Below are positions 1 to 11,200 of a DNA stretch of 64,000 bases, one piece after another. The translations under genes were made by a program, and so were the position numbers. Source of the stretch: Rugalucina vietnamica (lineage: Eukaryota; Mollusca; Bivalvia; Lucinida; Lucinidae); the NCBI GenBank assembly GCA_964017185.1, contig OZ024875.1, forward strand, positions 65,591,043 through 65,655,042. The letters run 5' to 3'. The notes beneath the pieces were generated by a model that did not search any database, was not told the origin of the DNA, and saw only the letters and a program-made list of their open reading frames with translations. The first letter of the stretch is position 1, and each line of letters starts with the position of its first letter.

Positions 1-144
1 ACATTCATGGGTTTGGGGGTGGGGTATGAGGCACCCCTGTCATTGACGTGCGCGGAGTTTAGGGAGCAAGCGACCTAGTGGGATTTACAGTAGAAGGGAT
101 GTACTTTCAGACCAAATAAGCGGCTATGCCGGGAAAACTCTACT

Positions 145-161
145 TTTCGAGAAATAGGGGT
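145..161 (+). other. CENP-B-box-like 17-mer (present in nearly every monomer)
   Basis: In the first complete monomer, 'tttcgagaaataggggt' fits the mammalian CENP-B box consensus NTTCGNNNNANNCGGGN at 8 of 9 constrained positions; only the C at position 13 is replaced by G. The variant with 'aaataagggt' also scores 8 of 9 (A at 13), and the 'gaagtagggg' variant 7 of 9. In the right arm the same motif is on the minus strand. In human alpha satellite this box binds CENP-B. Box-like motifs have been described in satellites of many animals, but whether a CENP-B-like protein binds here is unknown. Confidence 0.6.
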
Positions 162-237
162 ACAAAGATGACCGAAAATGGAAATTTCTGTATAGTATTG
201 CAATGTGTCGGTACCAACTCGGGGTGGTTTCTCACAG

Positions 238-277
238 AACCCCACCGAGTTTAGGGAGTTCGAGACCCAGTGGGGCT
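238..277 (+). other. Hairpin with B-box-like core in each monomer
   Basis: An inverted repeat pairs CCCCAC (240-245) with GTGGGG (270-275), with further pairing after one mismatch. Its loop contains GTTCGAGAC (258-266), which meets the RNA polymerase III B-box consensus GWTCRANNC and is bracketed by GGG and CCC as in a tRNA T-arm. I see no A box (TRGYNNA-type) at the expected 30-90 bp upstream and no T-run terminator nearby, so this is a structural motif rather than a supported promoter. It recurs in essentially every copy, reverse-complemented in the right arm. Confidence 0.45.
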
Positions 278-1565
278 TGTAGTCCATACAAGTGCCTTTA
301 CAGCCCATAGGTCGGTTATACTGGGAAAACTCTGGTTTGTCGGAAATTTCAACTCAAACATTGGGAAACGTGAGCATTCATGGGTTTGGGGGTGGGGTAT
401 GAGGCACCCCTGTCATTGACGTGCGCGGAGTTTAGGGAGCAAGCGACCTAGTGGGATTTACAGTAGAAGGGATGTACTTTCAGACCACATAAGCGGCTAT
501 GCCGGGAAAACTCTAGTTTTCGAGAAATAAGGGTACAAAGATGACCGAAAATGGAAATTTCTGTATAGTATTGCAATGTGTCGGTACCAACTCGGGCTGG
601 TTTCTCACAGAACCCCACCGAGTTTAGGGAGTTCGAGACCCAGTGGGGCTTGTAGTCCATACAAGTGCCTTTACAGCCCATAGGTCGGTTATACTGGGAA
701 AACTCTGGTTTGTCGGAAATTTCAACTCAAACATTGGGAAACGTGAACATTCATGGGTTTGGGGGTGGGGTATGAGGCACCCTGTCATTGACGTGCGCGG
801 AGTTTAGGGAGCAAGCGACCTAGTGGGATTTACAGTAGAAGGGATGTACTTTCAGACCACATAAGCGGCTATGCCGGGAAAACTCTAGTTTTCGAGAAAT
901 AGGGGTACAAAGATGACCGAAAATGGAAATTTCTGTATAGTATTGCAATGTGTCGGTACCAACTCGGGCTGGTTTCTCACAGAACCCCACCGAGTTTAGG
1001 GAGTTCGAGACCCAGTGGGGCTTGCAGTCCATACAAGTGCCTTTACAGCCCATAGGTCGGTTATACTGGGAAAACTCTGGTTTGTCGGAAATTTCAACTC
1101 AAACATTGGGAAACGTGAACATTCATGGGTTTGGGGGTGGGGTATGAGGCACCCCTGTCATTGACGTGCGCGGAGTTTAGGGAGCAAGCGACCTAGTGGG
1201 ATTTACAGTAGAAGGGATGTACTTTCAGACCACATAAGCGGCTATGCCGGGAAAACTCTAGTTTTCGAGAAATAAGGGTACAAAGATGACCGAAAATGGA
1301 AATTTCTGTATAGTATTGCAATGTGTCGGTACCAACTCGGGCTGGTTTCTCACAGAACCCCACCGAGTTTAGGGAGTTCGAGACCCAGTGGGGCTTGTAG
1401 TCCATACAAGTGCCTTTACAGCCCATAGGTCGGTTATACTGGGAAAACTCTGGTTTGTCGGAAATTTCAACTCAAACACTGGGAAACGTGAACATTCATG
1501 GGTTTGGGGGTGGGGTATGAGGCACCCCTGTCATTGACTTGCGCGGAGTTTAGGGAGCAAGCGAC

Positions 1566-4500
1566 CTAGTGGGATTTACAGTAGAAGAGATGTACTTTCA
1601 GACCAAATAAGCGGCTATGCCGGGAAAACTCTAGTTTTCGAGAAATAGGGGTACAAAGATGACCGAAAATGGAAATTTCTGTATAGTATTGCAATGTGTC
1701 GGTACCAACTCGGGCTGGTTTCTCACAGAACCCCACCGAGTTTAGGGAGTTCGAGACCCAGTGGGGCTTGTAGTCCATACAAGTGCCTTTACAGCCCATA
1801 GGTCGGTTATACTGGGAAAACTCTGGTTTGTCGGAAATTTCAACTCAAACATTGGGAAACGTGAACATTCATGGGTTTGGGGGTGGGGTATGAGGCACCC
1901 CTGTCATTGACGTGCGCGGAGTTTAGGGAGCAAGCGACCTAGTGGGATTTACAGTAGAAGGGATGTACTTTCAGACCACATAAGCGGCTATGCCGGGAAA
2001 ACTCTAGTTTTCGAGAAATAAGGGTACAAAGATGACCAAAAATGGAAATTTCTGTATAGTATTGCAATGTGTCGGTACCAACTCGGGCTGGTTTCTCACA
2101 GAACCCCACCGAGTTTAGGGAGTTCGAGACCCAGTGGGGCTTGTAGTCCATACAAGTGCCTTTACAGCCCATAGGTCGGTTATACTGGGAAAACTCTGGT
2201 TTGTCGGAAATTTCAACTCAAACATTGGGAAACGTGAACATTCATGGGTTTGGGGGTGGGGTATGAGGCACCCTGTCATTGACGTGCGCGGAGTTTAGGG
2301 AGCAAGCGACCTAGTGGGATTTACAGTAGAAGGGATGTACTTTCAGACCACATAAGCGGCTATGCCGGGAAAACTCTAGTTTTCGAGAAATAGGGGTACA
2401 AAGATGACCGAAAATGGAAATTTCTGTATAGTATTGCAATGTGTCGGTACCAACTCGGGCTGGTTTCTCACAGAACCCCACCGAGTTTAGGGAGTTCGAG
2501 ACCCAGTGGGGCTTGTAGTCCATACAAGTGCCTTTACAGCCCATAGGTCGGTTATACTGGGAAAACTCTGGTTTGTCGGAAATTTCAACTCAAACATTGG
2601 GAAACGTGAACATTCATGGGTTTGGGGGTGGGGTATGAGGCACCCCTGTCATTGACGTGCGCGGAGTTTAGGGAGCAAGCGACCTAGTGGGATTTACAGT
2701 AGAAGGGATGTACTTTCAGACCACATAAGCGGCGATGCCGGGAAAGCTCTAGTTTTCGAGAAATAGGGGTACAAAGATGACCGAAAATGGAAATTTCTGT
2801 ATAGTATTGCAATGTGTCGGTACCAACTCGGGCTGGTTTCTCACAGAACCCCACCGAGTTTAGGGAGTTCGAGACCCAGTGGGGCTTGTAGTCCATACAA
2901 GTGCCTTTACAGCCCATAGGTCGGTTATACTGGGAAAACTCTGGTTTGTCGGAAATTTCAACTCAAACATTGGGAAACGTGAACATTCATGGGTTTGGGG
3001 GTGGGGTATGAGGCACCCCTGTCATTGACGTGCGCGGAGTTTAGGGAGCAAGCGACCTAGTGAGATTTACAGTAGAAGGGATGTACTTTCAGACCACATA
3101 AGCGGCTATGCCGGGAAAACTCTAGTTTTCGAGAAGTAGGGGTACAAAGATGACCGAAAATGGAAATTTCTGTATAGTATTGCAATGTGTCGGTACCAAC
3201 TCGGGCTGGTTTCTCACAGAACCCCACCGAGTTTAGGGAGTTCGAGACCCAGTGGGGCTTGTAGTCCATACAAGTGCCTTTACAGCCCATAGGTCGGTTA
3301 TACTGGGAAAACTCTGGTTTGTCGGAAATTTCAACTCAAACATTGGGAAACGTGAACATTCATGGGTTTGGGGGTGGGGTATGAGGCACCCCTGTCATTG
3401 ACGTGCGCGGAGTTTAGGGAGCAAGCGACCTAGTGGGATTTACAGTAGAAGGGATGTACTTTCAGACCAAATAAGCGGCTATGCCGGGAAAACTCTAGTT
3501 TTCGAGAAATAGGGGTACAAAGATGACCGAAAATGGAAATTTCTGTATAGTATTGCAATGTGTCGGTACCAACTCGGGCTGGTTTCTCACAGAACCCCAC
3601 CGAGTTTAGGGAGTTCGAGACCCAGTGGGGCTTGTAGTCCATACAAGTGCCTTAACAGCCCATAGGTCGGTTATACTGGGAAAACTCTGGTTTGTCGGAA
3701 ATTTCAACTCAAACATTGGGAAACGTGAACATTCATGGGTTTGGGGGTGGGGTATGAGGCACCCCTGTCATTGACGTGCGCGGAGTTTAGGGAGCAAGCG
3801 ACCTAGTGGGATTTACAGTAGAAGGGATGTACTTTCAGACCACATAAGCGGCTATGCCGGGAAAACTCTAGTTTTCGAGAAATAAGGGTACAAAGATGAC
3901 CGAAAATGGAAATTTCTGTATAGTATTGCAATGTGTCGGTACCAACTCGGGCTGGTTTCTCACAGAACCCCACCGAGTTTAGGGAGTTCGAGACCCAGTG
4001 GGGCTTGTAGTCCATACAAGTGCCTTTACAGCCCATAGGTCGGTTATACTGGGAAAACTCTGGTTTGTCGGAAATTTCAACTCAAACATTGGGAAACGTG
4101 AACATTCATGGGTTTGGGGGTGGGGTATGAGGCACCCTGTCATTGACGTGCGCGGAGTTTAGGGAGCAAGCGACCTAGTGGGATTTACAGTAGAAGGGAT
4201 GTACTTTCAGACCACATAAGCGGCTATGCCGGGAAAACTCTAGTTTTCGAGAAATAGGGGTACAAAGATGACCGAAAATGGAAATTTCTGTATAGTATTG
4301 CAATGTGTCGGTACCAACTCGGGCTGGTTTCTCACAGAACCCCACCGAGTTTAGGGAGTTCGAGACCCAGTGGGGCTTGTAGTCCATACAAGTGCCTTTA
4401 CAGCCCATAGGTCGGTTATACTGGGAAAACTCTGGTTTGTCGGAAATTTCAACTCAAACATTGGGAAACGTGAACATTCATGGGTTTGGGGGTGGGGTAT

Positions 4501-5293
4501 GAGGCACCCCTGTCATTGACGTGCGCGGAGTTTAGGGAGCAAGCGACCTAGTGGGATTTACAGTAGAAGGGATGTACTTTCAGACCACATAAGCGGCGAT
4601 GCCGGGAAAGCTCTAGTTTTCGAGAAATAGGGGTACAAAGATGACCGAAAATGGAAATTTCTGTATAGTATTGCAATGTGTCGGTACCAACTCGGGCTGG
4701 TTTCTCACAGAACCCCACCGAGTTTAGGGAGTTCGAGACCCAGTGGGGCTTGTAGTCCATACAAGTGCCTTTACAGCCCATAGGTCGGTTATACTGGGAA
4801 AACTCTGGTTTGTCGGAAATTTCAACTCAAACATTGGGAAACGTGAACATTCATGGGTTTGGGGGTGGGGTATGAGGCACCCCTGTCATTGACGTGCGCG
4901 GAGTTTAGGGAGCAAGCGACCTAGTGAGATTTACAGTAGAAGGGATGTACTTTCAGACCACATAAGCGGCTATGCCGGGAAAACTCTAGTTTTCGAGAAG
5001 TAGGGGTACAAAGATGACCGAAAATGGAAATTTCTGTATAGTATTGCAATGTGTCGGTACCAACTCGGGCTGGTTTCTCACAGAACCCCACCGAGTTTAG
5101 GGAGTTCGAGACCCAGTGGGGCTTGTAGTCCATACAAGTGCCTTTACAGCCCATAGGTCGGTTATACTGGGAAAACTCTGGTTTGTCGGAAATTTCAACT
5201 CAAACATTGGGAAACGTGAACATTCATGGGTTTGGGGGTGGGGTATGAGGCACCCCTGTCATTGACGTGCGCGGAGTTTAGGGAGCAAGCGAC
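1566..5293 (-). repeat. Two copies of a 5-monomer (1864-bp) higher-order repeat
   Basis: Units 1566-3429 and 3430-5293 repeat the same order of five monomer variants. Diagnostic changes recur exactly 1864 bp apart: 'gcggcgatgccgggaaagct' near 2731 and 4595, 'ctagtgagattt' near 3058 and 4922, 'gagaagtagggg' near 3134 and 4998, and the one-base-short 372-bp copy at 1939-2310 and 3803-4174. A third copy starts at 5294 but loses two monomers. Elsewhere in the left arm the same variants appear in shuffled order, for example the 'accccgccgag' unit at 10518 and 12383. This is the signature of unequal exchange in multiples of one monomer. Confidence 0.88.
3803..4036 (-). other. Representative of the recurrent 77-codon open frame of the satellite
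   Basis: Most monomers contain an ATG-initiated 77-codon frame beginning MGCKGTCMDYKPHW and ending HPFYCKSH; this is one typical copy. It has six cysteines (residues 3, 7, 25, 49, 65, 74), no signal peptide, no membrane segment, and no domain that I recognise. It recurs because the monomer recurs. Copies with early stops (for example units at about 7905, 16786, 17532, 27230 and 32451) sit among open ones and are amplified just as faithfully. In the outer right block an extra base in a T-run truncates it to 61 codons in many units. Two other frames of the monomer are also partly open. I regard it as non-coding by default. Confidence 0.7.
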
Positions 5294-8200
5294 CTAGTGG
5301 GATTTACAGTAGAAGGGATGTACTTTCAGACCAAATAAGCGGCTATGCCGGGAAAACTCTAGTTTTCGAGAAATAGGGGTACAAAGATGACCGAAAATGG
5401 AAATTTCTGTATAGTATTGCAATGTGTCGGTACCAACACGGGCTGGTTTCTCACAGAACCCCACCGAGTTTAGGGAGTTCGAGACCCAGTGGGGCTTGTA
5501 GTCCATACAAGTGCCTTTACAGCCCATAGGTCGGTTATACTGGGAAAACTCTGGTTTGTCGGAAATTTCAACTCAAACATTGGGAAACGTGAACATTCAT
5601 GGGTTTGGGGGTGGGGTATGAGGCACCCCTGTCATTGACGTGCGCGGAGTTTAGGGAGCAAGCGACCTAGTGGGATTTACAGTAGAAGGGATGTACTTTC
5701 AGACCACATAAGCGGCTATGCCGGGAAAACTCTAGTTTTCGAGAAATAAGGGTACAAAGATGACCAAAAATGGAAATTTCTGTATAGTATTGCAATGTGT
5801 CGGTACCAACTCGGGCTGGTTTCTCACAGAACCCCACCGAGTTTAGGGAGTTCGAGACCCAGTGGGGCTTGTAGTCCATACAAGTGCCTTTACAGCCCAT
5901 AGGTCGGTTATACTGGGAAAACTCTGGTTTGTCGGAAATTTCAACTCAAACATTGGGAAACGTGAACATTCATGGGTTTGGGGGTGGGGTATGAGGCACC
6001 CCTGTCATTGACGTGCGCGGAGTTTAGGGAGCAAGCGACCTAGTGGGATTTACAGTAGAAGGGATGTACTTTCAGACCACATAAGCGGCTATGCCGGGAA
6101 AACTCTAGTTTTCGAGAAGTAGGGGTACAAAGATGACCGAAAATGGAAATTTCTGTATAGTATTGCAATGTGTCGGTACCAACTCGGGCTGGTTTCTCAC
6201 AGAACCCCACCGAGTTTAGGGAGTTCGAGACCCAGTGGGGCTTGTAGTCCATACAAGTGCCTTTACAGCCCATAGGTCGGTTATACTGGGAAAACTCTGG
6301 TTTGTCGGAAATTTCAACTCAAACATTGGGAAACGTGAACATTCATGGGTTTGGGGGTGGGGTATGAGGCACCCCTGTCATTGACGTGCGCGGAGTTTAG
6401 GGAGCAAGCGACCTAGTGGGATTTACAGTAGAAGGGATGTACTTTCAGACCAAATAAGCGGCTATGCCGGGAAAACTCTAGTTTTCGAGAAATAGGAGTA
6501 CAAAGATGACCGAAAATGGAAATTTCTGTATAGTATTGCAATGTGTCGGTACCAACTCGGGGTGGTTTCTCACAGAACCCCACCGAGTTTAGGGAGTTCG
6601 AGACCCAGTGGGGCTTGTAGTCCATACAAGTGCCTTTACAGCCCATAGGTCGGTTATACTGGGAAAACTCTGGTTTGTCGGAAATTTCAACTCAAACATT
6701 GGGAAACGTGAACATTCATGGGTTTGGGGGTGGGGTATGAGGCACCCCTGTCATTGACGTGCGCGGAGTTTAGGGAGCAAGCGACCTAGTGGGATTTACA
6801 GTAGAAGGGATGTACTTTCAGACCACATAAGCGGCTATGCCGGGAAAACTCTAGTTTTCGAGAAATAAGGGTACAAAGATGACCGAAAATGGAAATTTCT
6901 GTATAGTATTGCAATGTGTCGGTACCAACTCGGGCTGGTTTCTCACAGAACCCCACCGAGTTTAGGGAGTTCGAGACCCAGTGGGGCTTGTAGTCCATAC
7001 AAGTGCCTTTACAGCCCATAGGTCGGTTATACTGGGAAAACTCTGGTTTGTCGGAAATTTCAACTCAAACATTGGGAAACGTGAACATTCATGGGTTTGG
7101 GGGTGGGGTATGAGGCACCCCTGTCATTGACGTGCGCGGAGTTTAGGGAGCAAGCGACCTAGTGGGATTTACAGTAGAAGGGATGTACTTTCAGACCACA
7201 TAAGCGGCGATGCCGGGAAAACTCTAGTTTTCGAGAAATAGGGGTACAAAGATGACCGAAAATGGAAATTTCTGTATAGTATTGCAATGTGTCAATACCA
7301 ACTCGGGCTGGTTTCTCACAGAACCCCACCGAGTTTAGGGAGTTCGAGACCCAGTGGGGCTTGTAGTCCATACAAGTGCCTTTACAGCCCATAGGTCGGT
7401 TATACTGGGAAAACTCTGGTTTGTCGGAAATTTCAACTCAAACATTGGGAAACGTGAACATTCATGGGTTTGGGGGTGGGGTATGAGGCACCCCTGTCAT
7501 TGACGTGCGCGGAGTTTAGGGAGCAAGCGACCTAGTGGGATTTACAGTAGAAGGGATGTACTTTCAGACCACATAAGCGGCTATGCCGGGAAAACTCTAG
7601 TTTTCGAGAAGTAGGGGTACAAAGATGACCGAAAATGGAAATTTCTGTATAGTATTGCAATGTGTCGGTACCAACTCGGGCTGGTTTCTCACAGAACCCC
7701 ACCGAGTTTAGGGAGTTCGAGACCCAGTGGGGCTTGTAGTCCATACAAGTGCCTTTACAGCCCATAGGTCGGTTATACTGGGAAAACTCTGGTTTGTCGG
7801 AAATTTCAACTCAAACATTGGGAAACGTGAACATTCATGGGTTGGTTTGGGGGTGGGGTATGAGGCACCCTGTCATTGACGTGCGCGGAGTTTAGGGAGC
7901 AAGCGACCTAGTGGGATTTACAGTAGAAGGGATGTACTTTCAGACCACATAAGCGGCTATGCCGGGAAAACTCTAGTTTTCGAGAAATAGGGGTACAAAG
8001 ATGACCGAAAATGGAAATTTCTGTTTAGTATTGCAATGTGTCGGTACCAACTCGGGCTGGTTTCTCACAGAACCCCACCGAGTTTAGGGAGTTCGAGACC
8101 CAGTGGGGCTTGTAGTCCATACAAGTGCCTTTACAGCCCATAGGTCGGTTATACTGGGAAAACTCTGGTTTGTCGGAAATTTCAACTCAAACATTGGGAA

Positions 8201-11200
8201 ACGTGAACATTCATGGGTTTGGGGGTGGGGTATGAGGCACCCCTGTCATTGACGTGCGCGGAGTTTAGGGAGCAAGCGACCTAGTGGGATTTACAGTAGA
8301 AGGGATGTACTTTCAGACCACATAAGCGGCTATGCCGGGAAAACTCTAGTTTTCGAGAAATAAGGGTACAAAGATGACCGAAAATGGAAATTTCTGTATA
8401 GTATTGCAATGTGTCGGTACCAACTCGGGCTGGTTTCTCACAGAACCCCACCGAGTTTAGGGAGTTCGAGACCCAGTGGGGCTTGTAGTCCATACAAGTG
8501 CCTTTACAGCCCATAGGTCGGTTATACTGGGAAAACTCTGGTTTGTCGGAAATTTCAACTCAAACACTGGGAAACGTGAACATTCATGGGTTTGGGGGTG
8601 GGGTATGAGGCACCCCTGTCATTGACGTTCGCGGAGTTTAGGGAGCAAGCGACCTAGTGGGATTTACAGTAGAAGGGATGTACTTTCAGACCAAATAAGC
8701 GGCTATGCCGGGAGAACTCTAGTTTTCGAGAAATAGGGGTACAAAGATGACCGAAAATGGAAATTTCTGTATAGTATTGCAATGTGTCGGTACCAACTCG
8801 GGCTGGTTTCTCACAGAACCCCACCGAGTTTAGGGAGTTCGAGACCCAGTGGGGCTTGTAGTCCATACAAGTGCCTTTACAGCCCATAGGTCGGTTATAC
8901 TGGGAAAACTCTGGTTTGTCGGAAATTTCAACTCAAACATTGGGAAACGTGAACATTCATGGGTTTGGGGGTGGGGTATGAGGCACCCCTGTCATTGACG
9001 TGCGCGGAGTTTAGGGAGCAAGCGACCTAGTGGGATTTACAGTAGAAGGAATGTACTTTCAGACCACATAAGCGGCTATGCCGGGAAAACTCTAGTTTTC
9101 GAGAAATAAGGGTACAAAGATGACCGAAAATGGAAATTTCTGTATAGTATTGCAATGTGTCGGTACCAACTCGGGCTGGTTTCTCACAGAACCCCACCGA
9201 GTTTAGGGAGTTCGATACCCAGTGGGGCTTGTAGTCCATACAAGTGCCTTTACAGCCCATAGGTCGGTTATACTGGGAAAACTCTGGTTTGTCGGAAATT
9301 TCAACTCAAACATTGGGAAACGTGAACATTCATGGGTTTGGGGGTGGGGTATGAGGCACCCTGTCATTGACGTTCGCGGAGTTTAGGGAGCAAGCGACCT
9401 AGTGGGATTTACAGTAGAAGGGATGTACTTTCAGACCACATAAGCGGCTATGCCGGGAAAACTCTAGTTTTCGAGAAATAGGGGTACAAAGATGACCGAA
9501 AATGGAAATTTCTGTATAGTATTGCAATGTGTCGGTACCAACTCGGGCTGGTTTCTCACAGAACCCCACCGAGTTTAGGGAGTTCGAGACCCAGTGGGGC
9601 TTGTAGTTCATACAAGTGCCTTTACAGCCCATAGGTCGGTTATACTGGGAAAACTCTGGTTTGTCGGAAATTTCAACTCAAACATTGGGAAACGTGAACA
9701 TTCATGGGTTTGGGGGTGGGGTATGAGGCACCCCTGTCATTGACGTGCGCGGAGTTTAGGGAGCAAGCGACCTAGTGGGATTTACAGTAGAAGGGATGTA
9801 CTTTCAGACCACATAAGCGGCTATGCCGGGAAAACTCTAGTTTTCGAGAAATAAGGGTACAAAGATGACCGAAAATGGAAACTTCTGTATAGTATTGCAA
9901 TGTGTCGGTACCAACTCGGGCTGGTTTCTCACAGAACCCCACCGAGTTTAGGGAGTTCGAGACCCAGTGGGGCTTGTAGTCCATACAAGTGCCTTTACAG
10001 TCCATAGGTCGGTTATACTGGGTAAACTCTGGTTTGTCGGAAATTTCAACTCAAACATTGGGAAACGTGAACATTCATGGGTTTGGGGGTGGGGTATGAG
10101 GCACCCCTGTCATTGACGTGCGCGGAGTCTAGGGAGCAAGCGACCTAGTGGGATTTACAGTAGAAGGGATGTACTTTCAGACCACATAAGCGGCGATGCC
10201 GGGAAAACTCTAGTTTTCGAGAAATAGGGGTACAAAGATGACCGAAAATGGAAATTTCTGTATAGTATTGCAATGTGTCGGTACCAACTCGGGCTGGTTT
10301 CTCACAGAACCCCACCGAGTTTAGGGAGTTCGAGACCCAGTGGGGCATGTAGTCCATACAAGTGCCTTTACAGCCCATAGGTCGGTTATACTGGGAAAAC
10401 TCTGGTTTGTCGGAAATTTCAACTCAAACATTGGGAAACGTGAACATTCATGGGTTTGGGGGTGGGGTATGAGGCACCCCTGTCATTGACGTGCGCGGAG
10501 TTTAGGGAGCAAGCGACCTAGTGGGATTTACAGTAGAAGGGATGTACTTTTAGACCAAATAAGCGGCTATGCCGGGAAAACTCTAGTTTTCGAGAAATAG
10601 GGGTACAAAGATGACCGAAAATGGAAATTTCTGTATAGTATTGCAATGTGTCGGTACCAACTCGGGCTGGTTTCTCACAGAACCCCGCCGAGTTTAGGGA
10701 GTTCGAGACCCAGTGGGGCTTGTAGTCCATACAAGTGCCTTTACAGCCCATAGGTCGGTTATACTGGGAAAACTCTGGTTTGTCGGAAATTTCAACTCAA
10801 ACATTGGGAAACGTGAACATTCATGGGTTTGGGGGTGGGGTATGAGGCACCCCTGTCATTGACGTGCGCGGAGTTTAGGGAGCAAGCGACCTAGTGGGAT
10901 TTACATTAGAACGGATGTACTTTCAGACCACATAAGCGGCTATGCCGGGAAAACTCTAGTTTTCGAGAAATAGGGGTACAAAGATGACCGAAAATGGAAA
11001 TTTCTGTATAGTATTGCAATGTGTCGGTACCAACTCGGGCTGGTTTCTCACAGAACCCCACCGAGTTTAGGGAGTTCGAGACCCAGTGGGGCTTGTAGTC
11101 CATACAAGTGCCTTTACAGCCCATAGGTCGGTTATACTGGGAAAACTCTGGTTTGTCGGAAATTTCAACTCAAACATTGAGAAACGTGAACATTCATGGG

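Larger units (their letters stand above)
55..427 (-). repeat. Representative monomer showing ancestral two-half structure
   Basis: One monomer splits into two related halves. Half A starts at 'gagtttagggagcaag' (55) and half B at 'gagtttagggagttcg' (247); the next A begins at 428, so the halves are about 192 and 181 bp. Further matches in register are 'acctagtgggatttacagta' against 'acccagtggggcttgtagtc', 'cagaccaaataagcggctat' against 'cagcccataggtcggttat', and 'gggaaaactctacttttcga' against 'gggaaaactctggtttgtcg'. The second part of each half is weakly alignable. I infer that a ~185-bp ancestral satellite dimerised, the halves diverged, and the 373-bp dimer then became the amplified unit. 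Confidence 0.85.

Noticed and set aside
55-66. Telomere-like TTTAGGG in each half-monomer
   Set aside because: Only one hexamer per half-unit, never tandem. No telomeric or interstitial telomeric array.
7838-7870. Small insertion making 'gggttggtttggggg' in one monomer
   Set aside because: A 4-bp local duplication in one copy, with no wider structure.
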